Assembly (NCBI RefSeq): GCF_003254295.1
Contig: NZ_QKZO01000002.1
Location: 62,001-126,000 of the forward strand
Reading direction: 5' to 3'
Length of the DNA: 64,000 bases
Origin: Rhodobacter capsulatus
Lineage (GTDB): Bacteria > Pseudomonadota > Alphaproteobacteria > Rhodobacterales > Rhodobacteraceae
A program made the position numbers and the translations under genes. Positions 1 through 9,511 of the stretch are shown here, one piece after another (the stretch's first letter is position 1; every line of letters starts with the position of its first letter). Under the pieces are notes generated by a model, which had not been told where the DNA came from, ran no database searches, and worked only from the letters and a program-made list of their open reading frames with translations.

Positions 1-858
1 GAGCGGGTCGAGATCGTCGAAATGGCGCCGCGTGACGGGCTGCAGAACGAGGCCCGTTTCATCGCCACCCCCGCCAAGATCGCGCTGGTCGATGCGCTCT
101 CGCAGGTGGGCTTTCCGCGGATCGAGGTGGCGTCCTTCGTCAGCCCGAAATGGGTGCCGCAGATGGCCGATGGCGCCGCCGTGCTGGCGGGGATCGCGCG
201 GCGTCCGGGCACGCGCTATGCGGCGCTGACGCCCAATCTGCAGGGCTTTCAGGCGGCGCTCGCGGCGGGGGTGGACGAGGTGGCGATCTTCGCCTCGGCC
301 TCGGAGGGGTTTTCGCGCGCCAATCTGAATTGCACCATCGCCGAAAGTCTGGCCCGCTTCGCCCCGGTGCTGCAGGCGGCGCAGGCCGGGCTGGTGCCGG
401 TGCGGGGCTATGTCTCGATGGTCACCGATTGTCCGTTTGAGGGGCCGATACCGCCCGACAGGGTGGCGCGGGTGGTGGCGGCGCTGCGCGATCTGGGCTG
501 CTACGAGGTCAGTCTGGGCGACACGATCGGGCAGGGGCGGCCGGAGACGGTCACGGCGATGCTGCGCGCGGTCTTGAACGAGATGCCGCCCGCGCGGCTG
601 GCCGGGCATTTCCACGACACCGCGGGGCGGGCGCTGGAGAATGTCGAGGCGAGCCTTGCGCTGGGTCTGCGGGTTTTCGATGCCGCGGCGGGGGGCTTGG
701 GCGGCTGTCCCTATGCGCCCGGCGCGGCGGGGAATGTGGCAACGGAAAAGCTGGCGGCGCGGCTTTTCGCGCTCGGGTTCGAGACCGGGCTTGATCCGGC
801 GGCGCTGACCCGGGCGGCGGCCTTGGCGCGCAAGCTGAAGGGGGAACAGGATGTTTGA
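1..858 (+). CDS. mvaB: hydroxymethylglutaryl-CoA lyase, 5' end outside the window
   Basis: The frame is open from the first base, so the true start is upstream. The enzyme splits 3-hydroxy-3-methylglutaryl-CoA into acetyl-CoA and acetoacetate, the last step of leucine breakdown. The visible 285 residues begin with the family motif MAPRDGLQNE (residues 8-17), carry the metal-ligand motif FHDT near residue 204, and show the glycine-rich loop GGLGGCPYAPGA with the catalytic cysteine at about residue 236. The gene overlaps the following hydratase gene by 8 bases, which suggests translational coupling within a leucine/isovalerate (liu-type) operon. The family assignment is secure; the cytosolic location is inferred from the lack of a signal or membrane segment. 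Confidence 0.93.
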   Translation, partial: ERVEIVEMAPRDGLQNEARFIATPAKIALVDALSQVGFPRIEVASFVSPKWVPQMADGAAVLAGIARRPGTRYAALTPNLQGFQAALAAGVDEVAIFASASEGFSRANLNCTIAESLARFAPVLQAAQAGLVPVRGYVSMVTDCPFEGPIPPDRVARVVAALRDLGCYEVSLGDTIGQGRPETVTAMLRAVLNEMPPARLAGHFHDTAGRALENVEASLALGLRVFDAAAGGLGGCPYAPGAAGNVATEKLAARLFALGFETGLDPAALTRAAALARKLKGEQDV

Positions 859-1636
859 GACGATCCGGATCGAGACCGATGCGCGCGGCGTGGCGTGGCT
901 GTGGCTGGCGCGCGCGGCCAAGCACAATGCGCTGGATGCGCGGATGATTGCGGAAGTGAGCCGCGCCATCGGGCAGCTGGGCGCCGATCCCGCGGTGCGG
1001 GTCGTCGTGCTGGCGGCCGAGGGGGCGAGCTTTTGCGCGGGCGGCGATCTGCGCTGGATGCAGGCCAATATCACCGCCACGCCCGAAGACCGCGCCGCCA
1101 GTGCCCGCAGCCTGGCCGCGATGCTGGCCGCGCTGAACGACTGCCCCAAGCCGGTGATCGGGCGGGTGCAGGGCAATGCCTTTGGCGGCGGCATCGGCAT
1201 GATCTCGGTCTGCGATGTCGCGCTCGCCGTGCCCGAAGCGCGGTTCGGCCTGACCGAGACGAAGCTTGGCCTGACGCCCGCGACGATTTCGCCCTATGTC
1301 ATCGCCCGGATGAGCCCGGCCAAGGCGCGGGCGGTCTTCATGTCCTCGCGGCTGTTTTCGGCCACCGAAGCGGTGGGGCTGAACCTGCTCGCGCGCACCG
1401 TTCCGGCCGCCGATCTGGACGCCGCGATCGAGGCCGAAGTCACCCCCTATCTCGCCTGCGCGCCCGGCGCCGTGGCCGAGGCGAAGGCGCTGGTGCGCGC
1501 CTTGACGCCGGGGCTCGACTCGGAGGCGCAGGAGCGCACGATTGCCGCGCTTGTGGCGCGTTGGGAAAGCGCCGAGGCGCAGGAGGGTCTGGCGGCGTTC
1601 TTTGACCGGCGGGCGCCTCACTGGCTTGTGAACTGA
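851..1636 (+). CDS. liuC: enoyl-CoA hydratase, probably methylglutaconyl-CoA hydratase
   Basis: A 261-residue crotonase-fold protein. The two oxyanion-hole segments are visible as [10 protein letters not shown] (residues 61-70) and [10 protein letters not shown] (108-117). The stretch [12 protein letters not shown] (139-150) resembles methylglutaconyl-CoA hydratases, which make HMG-CoA from 3-methylglutaconyl-CoA. That is exactly the substrate of the lyase encoded just upstream, and the 8-base overlap with that gene supports the assignment. The general crotonase assignment is certain; the substrate is an inference from context and motif. The gene is the last of its transcription unit: the next gene starts 263 bases downstream behind its own regulatory region. 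Confidence 0.85.
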   Translation: MFETIRIETDARGVAWLWLARAAKHNALDARMIAEVSRAIGQLGADPAVRVVVLAAEGASFCAGGDLRWMQANITATPEDRAASARSLAAMLAALNDCPKPVIGRVQGNAFGGGIGMISVCDVALAVPEARFGLTETKLGLTPATISPYVIARMSPAKARAVFMSSRLFSATEAVGLNLLARTVPAADLDAAIEAEVTPYLACAPGAVAEAKALVRALTPGLDSEAQERTIAALVARWESAEAQEGLAAFFDRRAPHWLVN

Positions 1637-1653
1637 CAGATTCGCAATATTAT
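1626..1653 (+). promoter_or_regulatory. candidate promoter for the nuo operon
   Basis: TTGTGA (1626-1631) and TATTAT (1648-1653) are separated by 16 bases and lie across the liuC stop codon. They match the sigma-70 consensus in 4 and 5 of 6 positions. Transcription from here would give a structured leader of about 240 bases before nuoA. A second, weaker candidate is TATACA at 1771-1776 with a poor -35. Neither is proven by sequence alone. Confidence 0.4.
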
Positions 1654-1708
1654 TTCGCGCATTGGCCGATTCGGCCCGGTCCTTGCCCCCGCCTTGGGGC
1701 GAGACATG

Positions 1709-1725
1709 TTGCCGCATTGCGGCAA
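1709..1725. promoter_or_regulatory. 17-base perfect palindrome upstream of nuoA
   Basis: TTGCCGCATTGCGGCAA has two 8-base arms around one central T. No T-run follows it, so it does not look like an intrinsic terminator for liuC. It lies between the two candidate nuo promoters and could be an operator. An overlapping imperfect pair TGCGGC (1718-1723) and GTCGCA (1732-1737), spaced by 8, loosely resembles the GCGNC half-sites described for RegA/PrrA; this is speculation. Confidence 0.5.
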
Positions 1726-1852
1726 CGCCTTGTCGCAGCGGCGAAACGTCTCAAATCCGGTGTGCATCGGTATACAAAATGCGACTCAAACCCAGAATCC
1801 GGGCCTCGCGATGTTGACCGGAGGGGGGGAGAGGGCTATTCCTCGCCTTGCC

Positions 1853-1884
1853 GCCCCCGCGCACGGGAAGGTGAGGTCGGGGGC
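1853..1884 (+). other. leader hairpin directly before the nuoA ribosome-binding region
   Basis: GCCCCCG (1853-1859) can pair with CGGGGGC (1878-1884). The stem ends immediately before the AAAAGG stretch that precedes the nuoA start at 1900, so it could limit or protect translation initiation of the first complex I gene. No function is shown. Confidence 0.4.
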
Positions 1885-1899
1885 AAAAGGGGTCAAAAG

Positions 1900-2804
<905 letters not shown>

Positions 2805-2815
2805 GGAGGATGAGC

Positions 2816-3415
2816 ATGAGCGAAAAGCTGCAAGACCTCGCGGCGCATGTCGCGCAGAAGCGTCCGGCCGAGGTGATCTCGGCCGAAGTGGTGCAGGGTG
2901 AGCTGACGGTGATCGTCAGGCCCGAGGGGATCGTCGGTTTCGTGCAGTTCCTGCGCGATGATGCCGCCTGCCGCTTCACCACGCTGGTCGATCTGACCGC
3001 CGTCGACTGGCCCGAACGCGCCGAGCGCTTCGAGATGGTCTGGCATTTCCTCTCGATGTGGAAGAACCAGCGCATCCGCGTCAAGGCGGCCCTGCCCGAA
3101 GACGTGATGTGCCCCTCGATCGTGGACGTCTATCCGGCGGCGAACTGGTTCGAGCGCGAAGTCTTCGACATGTTCGGCATCCTGTTCTCGGGCCATCCGG
3201 ACCTGCGCCGGCTGCTGACCGATTACGGCTTCCGCGGCCATCCTTTGCGCAAGGATTTCCCGACAACGGGCTATCTCGAGCTGCGCTACGACGAGGTGCA
3301 AAAGCGCGTCGTCTACGAGCCGGTGAAGCTGGCGCAGGAATACCGGCAATTCGATTTCCTCAGCCCGTGGGAAGGCGCGCAGAGCGTGCTTCCGGGCGAC
3401 GAGAAGCGCAGCTGA
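2816..3415 (+). CDS. nuoC: NADH-quinone oxidoreductase subunit C (30 kDa)
   Basis: A 199-residue soluble subunit of the complex I hydrogenase-like module that packs against NuoD. The family motif EREVFDMFG followed by [14 protein letters not shown] is present. There are two in-frame ATG codons. The AGGAGG at 2804-2809 touches the one at 2810 but stands six bases from the one at 2816, so 2816 is chosen. NuoC and NuoD are separate here, unlike the fused NuoCD of Escherichia coli. Confidence 0.95.
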   Translation: MSEKLQDLAAHVAQKRPAEVISAEVVQGELTVIVRPEGIVGFVQFLRDDAACRFTTLVDLTAVDWPERAERFEMVWHFLSMWKNQRIRVKAALPEDVMCPSIVDVYPAANWFEREVFDMFGILFSGHPDLRRLLTDYGFRGHPLRKDFPTTGYLELRYDEVQKRVVYEPVKLAQEYRQFDFLSPWEGAQSVLPGDEKRS

Positions 3416-3460
3416 TCCGGCACCGGAACGGCTGAGGCAAGCAGCACAAGGGGAAGAGGC

Positions 3461-4702
3461 ATGGACGGCGACATCCGGCACAACAGCTACGACGACGGCT
3501 CGGAAGACATGCTGGCCGGCGAGCAGAGCATCCGCAATTTCAACATCAACTTCGGCCCGCAACACCCTGCGGCGCACGGGGTTTTGCGGATGGTGCTGGA
3601 GCTGGACGGGGAGATCGTCGAACGCGCCGATCCGCATATCGGGCTTTTGCACCGCGGCACCGAAAAGCTGATGGAAAGCCGGACCTATCTGCAGAACACG
3701 CCCTATTTCGACCGGCTCGACTATGTGGCGCCGATGAACCAGGAACATGCCTGGTGTCTCGCCATCGAGAAGCTGACGGGCACGGCCGTGCCGCGCCGCG
3801 CCTCGCTGATCCGGGTGCTGTTTTCGGAAATCGGCCGCATCCTGAACCACCTGCTGAACGTCACCACGCAGGCGATGGACGTCGGCGCGCTGACGCCGCC
3901 GCTCTGGGGCTTCGAGGAACGCGAAAAGCTGATGATCTTCTACGAACGGGCCTGTGGCGCGCGTCTGCACGCGAACTACTTCCGTCCGGGCGGGGTGCAT
4001 CAGGATCTGCCGCCCGATCTGATCGACGATATCGAGATCTGGGCCAAGGCCTTCCCGCAGGTGCTGGACGATATCGAGGGGCTGCTGACCGAAAACCGGA
4101 TCTTCAAGCAGCGCAATGCCGATATCTGCATCATCACCGAAGCCGAGATCGAAAAATGGGGCTATTCCGGCGTGATGGTCCGCGGCTCGGGCCTTGCCTG
4201 GGATTTGCGCCGTGCGCAACCCTATGAATGCTATGACGAATTCGACTTCAAGATCGCCATCGGCAAGAATGGCGACTGCTATGACCGCTACCTTGTCCGC
4301 ATGGCCGAGATGCGCGAGTCGACGAACATCATCCTGCAGGCCTGCGCGAAACTGCGCGCGCCGGACGGGCAGGGCGACATCCTTTCGCGCGGCAAGCTGG
4401 CGCCGCCGAAACGGGCCGAGATGAAGACCTCGATGGAGGCGCTCATCCACCATTTCAAACTGTATACCGAGGGCTTCAAGGTTCCCGCGGGCGAGGTTTA
4501 CGCCGCGGTCGAAGCGCCGAAGGGCGAATTCGGCGTCTATCTGGTCGCCGATGGCACCAACAAACCCTATCGCGCGAAGATCCGCGCGCCGGGCTATGCG
4601 CATCTGCAATCGATCGATGCCGTCGCCAAGGGACACCAACTGGCCGATGTCTCGGCCATCATCGGCACGATGGACGTCGTGTTCGGGGAGATTGACCGCT
4701 GA
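3461..4702 (+). CDS. nuoD: NADH-quinone oxidoreductase subunit D (49 kDa)
   Basis: A 413-residue peripheral subunit related to the large subunit of [NiFe] hydrogenases; together with NuoB it forms the ubiquinone-binding site. [12 protein letters not shown] near the N-terminus and the following HRGTEK segment are family hallmarks. A purine-rich ribosome-binding site, GGGGAAGAGG, precedes the ATG. The stop TGA shares its last base with the nuoE start, so D and E are likely translationally coupled. Confidence 0.96.
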   Translation: MDGDIRHNSYDDGSEDMLAGEQSIRNFNINFGPQHPAAHGVLRMVLELDGEIVERADPHIGLLHRGTEKLMESRTYLQNTPYFDRLDYVAPMNQEHAWCLAIEKLTGTAVPRRASLIRVLFSEIGRILNHLLNVTTQAMDVGALTPPLWGFEEREKLMIFYERACGARLHANYFRPGGVHQDLPPDLIDDIEIWAKAFPQVLDDIEGLLTENRIFKQRNADICIITEAEIEKWGYSGVMVRGSGLAWDLRRAQPYECYDEFDFKIAIGKNGDCYDRYLVRMAEMRESTNIILQACAKLRAPDGQGDILSRGKLAPPKRAEMKTSMEALIHHFKLYTEGFKVPAGEVYAAVEAPKGEFGVYLVADGTNKPYRAKIRAPGYAHLQSIDAVAKGHQLADVSAIIGTMDVVFGEIDR

Positions 4703-5871
4703 TGCTGCGCCGCTTGCACGCCACCCAACCCGAAAGCTTCGCCTTCACCCCCGCCAACCGCGCCTGGGCGGAGGCGCAGATCACCAAATACCCCGAGGGC
4801 CGTCAGGCCTCGGCGGTGATCCCGCTGCTGTTTCGCGCGCAGGAACAGGAAGGCTGGCTGACGAAGCCCGCGATCGAATACGTGGCCGACCTGCTCGACA
4901 TGCCCTATATCCGCGTGCTGGAAGTGGCGTCTTTCTACTTCATGTTCCAGCTGCAGCCCACGGGCTCGGTCGCGCATATCCAGGTCTGCGGCACCACCAG
5001 CTGCATGATCATGGGCTCGGAAAACCTGATTTCGGTCTGCAAGCGCAAGATCTCGCATCACCCGCATGCGCTGTCGGCCGATGGCAAGTTCAGCTGGGAA
5101 GAGGTCGAATGCCTGGGCGCCTGCGCGAATGCGCCGATGGCGCAGATCGGCAAGGATTACTACGAGGACCTGACCGAGGCGGGGCTGGAGCGGCTGATCG
5201 ACGATCTGGCCGCGGGCAAGACGCTGGTGCCGGGCTCGGAAATCGGGCGGTTCGGGGCGGAACCCGCGACCGGCCTGACCAGCTGCACGGCGACGCCCGG
5301 CGCGCGCGAGGTGCAGAACGGCTCGGTCGCGCGGGCGGTGGCGGTGGGCGATGGCACCCGCCGGATCGACGGGACCGAGGTGCGGCTTTCCGCCCCATGG
5401 CAGGTCTCGGGGCAGATGGGCGCGATCGGTCTGATGGCTGCGCGGCCGCGCTCGGCGGTGCAGCAGCAGGCGGCGGCCGAGGCGGCGAAAGCGGCGGCGA
5501 CGGCGGATCTGGCCGGGGGGACGTCAACCCCGGCTGTGCAGGGCGCCGGGGCGGCGGCGAAAGCCGCTCAAACGGCTGAAACCGCTGCGCAGAAACCGCT
5601 TGCGCTGGCCGCGGCACGCGACGGCAAGGCCGATGACCTGCAGAAGATCGAGAGCATCGGACCGGCGCTCGAGGCGCTTCTGCACGATCTGGGCATCTTC
5701 CATTTCGACCAGATCGCCGCTTGGGGCGTGGCCGAAATTGCCTGGATGGACGGCAATCTGAAGGGCTTTCCGGGGCGCGCCAGTGGCGACCGCTGGGTGG
5801 TTCAGGCGAAGATCATCGTCGAGGAAGGGCTTGACCGTTTCCTCGAACGGGCGAAGACAAACAATTACTGA
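4702..5871 (+). CDS. nuoE: NADH-quinone oxidoreductase subunit E with an extra C-terminal domain
   Basis: A 389-residue version of the 24 kDa thioredoxin-fold [2Fe-2S] subunit (cluster N1a) of the NADH-dehydrogenase module. Ligands C96 and C101 (CGTTSC) and C137 and C141 (CLGAC) are visible, and the conventional subunit ends near residue 180. It continues with a linker (about 180-305) whose second half is rich in Ala and Gln. A final folded segment (about 310-389) contains [17 protein letters not shown] and HFDQIAAW, resembling helix-hairpin-helix modules that follow ribosomal L21 and some NuoE proteins. The function of this tail is unknown. No frameshift separates the parts. Confidence 0.94.
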   Translation: MLRRLHATQPESFAFTPANRAWAEAQITKYPEGRQASAVIPLLFRAQEQEGWLTKPAIEYVADLLDMPYIRVLEVASFYFMFQLQPTGSVAHIQVCGTTSCMIMGSENLISVCKRKISHHPHALSADGKFSWEEVECLGACANAPMAQIGKDYYEDLTEAGLERLIDDLAAGKTLVPGSEIGRFGAEPATGLTSCTATPGAREVQNGSVARAVAVGDGTRRIDGTEVRLSAPWQVSGQMGAIGLMAARPRSAVQQQAAAEAAKAAATADLAGGTSTPAVQGAGAAAKAAQTAETAAQKPLALAAARDGKADDLQKIESIGPALEALLHDLGIFHFDQIAAWGVAEIAWMDGNLKGFPGRASGDRWVVQAKIIVEEGLDRFLERAKTNNY

Positions 5872-5970
5872 AGACGGACGACTGATCTGAAGACTTGAAC
5901 GACAACCTACAGAGGCCGGGACGGCGTGACGTCCGCCCCCCGGCACGGAAAGAGGGAAAGGAAAGGCAAA

Positions 5971-6426
5971 ATGTCGACGAACGACACAGACTGCCAGACG
6001 AAAGCCCGCAAGCTGGGTGGTTGGCTCGGAGCCGCGATTTTCTTTGCACTTTGGCTTCTGGGTTCGGTGGGGATCTGGATGGCGGCGATCGCCGGGGTGA
6101 TCTCTGCGCTGATCCTTGCGCGGCTGATCTGCTGGGCGACCTGCGGTCTGCCCGAACCGAAGGCGCCGATGACGGCCGAAGAGGGCGCCGCGCTGCGCCG
6201 GGCGGTTCCGGCCGCGGCGCCTGCGGCGGCGGTGAAGACCGCCGAAGTGCCGAAAGCGCCTGAACCGGTGCAGGCCGCGCCGGTGAAAGCCGCGCCGGTC
6301 GCCGCGCCTGCGGTGGCTCCGCTCAAGGCCGCCGAACCGGCGCCCGCGCCGGTCGTTTCGGCGCCGAAACCGGCTGCCAAACCGGCGCCCGCGCCGAAAG
6401 GCAAGCAAAAGCCCCGTCGGGGCTGA
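5971..6426 (+). CDS. accessory nuo-operon gene: two-helix membrane protein with Ala/Pro/Lys tail
   Basis: I do not recognise a function. The 151-residue product begins with a short polar segment. Two hydrophobic helices follow (about residues 16-50), then a tail of some 90 residues made almost only of Ala, Pro, Lys and Val, similar in composition to the NuoE linker just upstream. The ATG at 5971 follows a good ribosome-binding stretch (AAAGGAAAGG). It sits 99 bases after nuoE and before nuoF, where other Rhodobacterales also carry a small membrane protein as far as I remember. It may be an anchor or assembly protein for the NADH-dehydrogenase module; this is inference from position only. Confidence 0.8.
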   Translation: MSTNDTDCQTKARKLGGWLGAAIFFALWLLGSVGIWMAAIAGVISALILARLICWATCGLPEPKAPMTAEEGAALRRAVPAAAPAAAVKTAEVPKAPEPVQAAPVKAAPVAAPAVAPLKAAEPAPAPVVSAPKPAAKPAPAPKGKQKPRRG

Positions 6427-6477
6427 GGAAAGACCCCGCCCGGCGCCTGGGGAGAGGCGCTGGTGCGGCAAGACAGG

Positions 6478-6522
6478 ATCCCGAGCCCTGCGGGGCTCGG
6501 GATTTCCCGGACAGAGGTCCGG
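6478..6522 (+). other. two tandem stem-loops inside the nuo operon
   Basis: The first has an 11-base perfect stem (6478-6488 with 6493-6503) and a TGCG loop, followed by only three T. The second pairs CCGGAC (6507-6512) with GTCCGG (6517-6522). They lie in the 196-base gap between the two-helix protein gene and nuoF. They could be a partial terminator or an RNA-processing or stabilising element that tunes the ratio of upstream to downstream subunits. Confidence 0.6.
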
Positions 6523-6622
6523 AAGCGCCGGGTTGCGGCCCGGACGAGGGAGACCGTGTGTATCGCAGCGCCGATGCCGCGCGGGCCGGGGACCGGCCCC
6601 CGCCGAAACCGAGGGAATGGAC

Positions 6623-7918
6623 ATGCTCAACGATCACGATCGCATCTTCACCAACATCTACGGGATGCACGACCGCTCGCTGAAGGGCGCGATGGCGCGT
6701 GGTCACTGGGATGGCACGGCGGCGATCCTGGGCAATGGCCGGGACTGGATCATCGAGCAGGTCAAGACCTCGGGGCTGCGCGGACGCGGCGGCGCGGGCT
6801 TTCCGACCGGGCTGAAATGGTCGTTCATGCCGAAGCAATCCGACGGGCGGCCCTCGTTTCTGGTGATCAACGCCGATGAATCCGAGCCGGGCACCTGCAA
6901 GGACCGCGAAATCATGCGCCACGATCCGCATACGCTGATCGAAGGCGCGCTGATCGCCGGTTTCGCCATGGGCGCACGGGCGGCCTATATCTATATCCGC
7001 GGCGAATATGTCCGCGAAAAGGAGGCCCTGCAGGCCGCCATCGACGAATGCTACGAAGCCGGGCTGATCGGGCGCAACGCCTGCCGCTCGGACTATGATT
7101 TCGACGTCTATCTGCACCACGGCGCGGGCGCCTATATCTGCGGCGAGGAAACCGCGCTGCTGGAAAGCCTTGAGGGCAAGAAGGGGATGCCGCGGATGAA
7201 ACCGCCGTTCCCGGCGGGCTCGGGGCTTTATGGCTGCCCGACCACGGTGAACAACGTCGAATCCATCGCCGTCGTGCCGACGATCCTGCGCCGCGGCGGC
7301 GCCTGGTTCGCGGGCATCGGGCGGCCGAACAACACCGGCGTCAAGCTCTTCGCGATGTCGGGGCACGTCAACACGCCTTGCGTGGTGGAAGAGGCGATGT
7401 CGATCAGCATGAAAGAGCTGATCGAGAAACACGGCGGCGGCGTGCGTGGCGGCTGGAAGAACCTGAAAGCGGTGATCCCCGGCGGCGCGTCCTGCCCGGT
7501 CATTCCGGCGCATCTGTGCGAAGATGCGATCATGGATTACGACGGCATGCGCGAAAAGCAGTCGTCCTTCGGCACCGCCTGCCTGATCGTGATGGATCAG
7601 CAGACCGACATCATCAAGGCGATCGCGCGGCTGTCGCAGTTCTTCAAGCACGAAAGCTGCGGCCAGTGCACGCCCTGCCGCGAGGGCACCTCGTGGATGT
7701 GGCGGGTGATGGAGCGTCTGGTGACCGGCGAGGCCGAGGTCGAGGAAATCGACATGCTGTTTTCGGTGACGAAACAGGTCGAGGGCCACACGATCTGTGC
7801 CCTTGGCGATGCTGCCGCCTGGCCGATCCAGGGGCTGATCCGGCATTACCGCGAGGAGATCGAGGACCGGATCAAGGCGCGCAAGACCGGCCGCATGGGC
7901 GCGATGGCGGCGGAGTGA
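6623..7918 (+). CDS. nuoF: NADH-quinone oxidoreductase subunit F (NADH/FMN site)
   Basis: The 431-residue catalytic subunit that oxidises NADH, holds FMN and carries [4Fe-4S] cluster N3. The glycine-rich nucleotide loop [10 protein letters not shown] lies near residue 54. The cluster ligands are C346, C349 and C352 (SCGQCTPC) and C392. Of two in-frame ATG codons (6617, 6623), the second is chosen because GAGGGA at 6611-6616 abuts the first and is correctly spaced for the second. The 5' untranslated stretch between this gene and its upstream neighbour is unusually long for this operon and strongly structured. Confidence 0.96.
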   Translation: MLNDHDRIFTNIYGMHDRSLKGAMARGHWDGTAAILGNGRDWIIEQVKTSGLRGRGGAGFPTGLKWSFMPKQSDGRPSFLVINADESEPGTCKDREIMRHDPHTLIEGALIAGFAMGARAAYIYIRGEYVREKEALQAAIDECYEAGLIGRNACRSDYDFDVYLHHGAGAYICGEETALLESLEGKKGMPRMKPPFPAGSGLYGCPTTVNNVESIAVVPTILRRGGAWFAGIGRPNNTGVKLFAMSGHVNTPCVVEEAMSISMKELIEKHGGGVRGGWKNLKAVIPGGASCPVIPAHLCEDAIMDYDGMREKQSSFGTACLIVMDQQTDIIKAIARLSQFFKHESCGQCTPCREGTSWMWRVMERLVTGEAEVEEIDMLFSVTKQVEGHTICALGDAAAWPIQGLIRHYREEIEDRIKARKTGRMGAMAAE

Positions 7919-7924
7919 TCTGAG

Positions 7925-8401
7925 ATGGCCACCGGCTCGGGCAGCTTTCACAGGATCACGACGGGGGGGACGGCGACGGTTGCGGCGCTGGCCTGCGCCT
8001 GTCTGCCTGCGTTGGCCGAGGCGCCCGATTACAGCCTGCGCGCCTCGGGCTACATCCCCGATCTGTCGCGGCATCTGCGCCTCTCCGAAGGGGTGCGCGG
8101 GGCACGGGTGGAGTATTTCGGTCAGGTGATGACCGGCGGCCAGCATTGCGAAAAGAACGCCAAGGGGCTGGAAGAGTGCATTTCCTGGGACGGCTTCGCC
8201 TCGGCCTTCGAGGTCGAGTACGAGGGCGTCACCGAGACCGACGAGCGCGCGCTGAAAAAGGGCGTGCTGCTGGTGGTGGATGTGGTCTGCCCCTCGTCGC
8301 GGGCGATCTCGCGCGATCCGGCCGAGGTGCGGCGGCTGGCGGCGGGCGTCTATCGGCTGGATCTGGCCTGTCCGCGGGTCAACGAGAGGAAGGGCTACTG
8401 A
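7925..8401 (+). CDS. accessory nuo-operon gene: predicted secreted protein
   Basis: Function not recognised. The 158-residue product has a signal peptide: a positively charged start, a hydrophobic core (AALACACLPALA) and a likely cleavage site after residue 31 (ALA/EA). The mature part of about 127 residues has four cysteines (in QHCEK, EECIS, VVCPS and LACPR) that could form two disulfides in the periplasm. The start lies 7 bases after the nuoF stop, and the stop overlaps the next start by one base (TGATG), so it is co-translated with complex I genes. A periplasmic role is odd for a gene inside the cytoplasmic NADH module genes. Confidence 0.82.
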   Translation: MATGSGSFHRITTGGTATVAALACACLPALAEAPDYSLRASGYIPDLSRHLRLSEGVRGARVEYFGQVMTGGQHCEKNAKGLEECISWDGFASAFEVEYEGVTETDERALKKGVLLVVDVVCPSSRAISRDPAEVRRLAAGVYRLDLACPRVNERKGY

Positions 8402-8685
8402 TGCGGGCGCTGCTTCTTCCCCTGCTGATGGCGGGCTGCGCCGGTGCGGCGCCGATGCCCGATGGCGGCGCCCGGGCGCCGCGCATGGCCGAGGTCGCGG
8501 GCTATACCGGAACCTTCCTGCCCACCGGCGAGCTGGCCGTGCACCGCACCGCCACGCCCTTCCGCATGGACGAGGGCGCCGAGGCGAAACGCGCCGCCAA
8601 TGCGCTGTGCGGCGGCAAGGTCGCCTCGGGCGATCGTGACAACTTCATCGATGATTTTTGGGTCTTCCCCGGAGGCTGCGCATGA
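8401..8685 (+). CDS. accessory nuo-operon gene: small predicted lipoprotein
   Basis: A 94-residue product with a short signal and a lipobox-like MAGC ending at C13, so it is probably lipidated. The mature part contains two further cysteines near its C-terminal half (ALCGGK, GGCA). It overlaps both neighbours: one base with the upstream secreted-protein gene and an ATGA overlap with the methyltransferase gene downstream. No family is recognised. Co-translation with a secreted partner suggests the two act together in the cell envelope, but this is inference. Confidence 0.75.
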   Translation: MRALLLPLLMAGCAGAAPMPDGGARAPRMAEVAGYTGTFLPTGELAVHRTATPFRMDEGAEAKRAANALCGGKVASGDRDNFIDDFWVFPGGCA

Positions 8686-9452
8686 CGACCGAGGCCAAGA
8701 AATCCGCCTGGAAATTCCGCTTCGAAGGCGAGGATGTCGCCGCCGACATCCGCACGAAATATGGTGCGGGCGGCGATCTGGTCGATATCTACGCCGCGGC
8801 GAACGGGCGCGAAGTGCACAAGTGGCACCATTACCTGCCGATCTATGAGCGCTATTTCGAGAAGTTCCGCGGCAAGCCGGTGCGGATGCTGGAAATCGGC
8901 ACCTGGCGCGGCGGCTCGCTGGCGATGTGGCGCGATTATTTCGGCCCCGAGGCGGTGATCTACGGCATCGACATCAACCCCAAATGCAAGGCCTATGACG
9001 GCGAGGCGGCGCAGGTGCGCATCGGCTCGCAGGCCGATCCGAAGTTCCTGGCCGAGGTGATCGCGGAAATGGGCGGCGTCGACATCATTCTGGATGACGG
9101 CAGCCATGTGATGAAACATGTCCGCGCCAGCCTGCGCATGCTGTTTCCGCAGCTGGCCGAGGGCGGCGTCTACATGATCGAGGACATGCACACCGCCTAT
9201 TGGAAGAAGTTCGGCGGCGGCATGGACACCTCGGACAACATCTTCAACTTCGTGCGCAAGCTGATCGACGACATGCACCGCTGGTATCACGGCGGCAAGC
9301 CGCGGGTGCCGCTGTTCGGGCCGATGATCTCGGGCATCCATGTGCATGATTCGATCATCGTTCTGGAAAAGGGCCCGGTGCATCCGCCGGTGGCCTCGAT
9401 CCGTGGCGGACGTGCCGCCGAAACCGCCGAGACGGACGCCAGCGCCAGCTGA
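8682..9452 (+). CDS. accessory nuo-operon gene: MycE/TylE-like SAM-dependent methyltransferase
   Basis: A 256-residue class I methyltransferase. The SAM-binding loop is [15 protein letters not shown] (69-83) and strand 2 ends in YGIDINP (94-100). The pair ILDDGSH (136-142) and [11 protein letters not shown] (164-174) matches the metal-binding acidic residues of macrocin-type sugar O-methyltransferases (MycE, TylE) as I recall them. The likely reaction is O-methylation of a hydroxylated, perhaps sugar, substrate. The ATG at 8682 overlaps the lipoprotein stop. Its place in the complex I operon is unexplained; it differs from the mitochondrial complex I methyltransferase NDUFAF7. Confidence 0.8.
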   Translation: MTTEAKKSAWKFRFEGEDVAADIRTKYGAGGDLVDIYAAANGREVHKWHHYLPIYERYFEKFRGKPVRMLEIGTWRGGSLAMWRDYFGPEAVIYGIDINPKCKAYDGEAAQVRIGSQADPKFLAEVIAEMGGVDIILDDGSHVMKHVRASLRMLFPQLAEGGVYMIEDMHTAYWKKFGGGMDTSDNIFNFVRKLIDDMHRWYHGGKPRVPLFGPMISGIHVHDSIIVLEKGPVHPPVASIRGGRAAETAETDASAS

Positions 9453-9511
9453 CCGGCCAAGACCAACGACCCGGGCATCGCCCCGCCACCGACTGCAAGT
9501 GGAGAAGAAGC

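Noticed and set aside
1685-1725. Intrinsic terminator after liuC
   Set aside because: GC stems are present but no T-run follows, so a terminator cannot be claimed.
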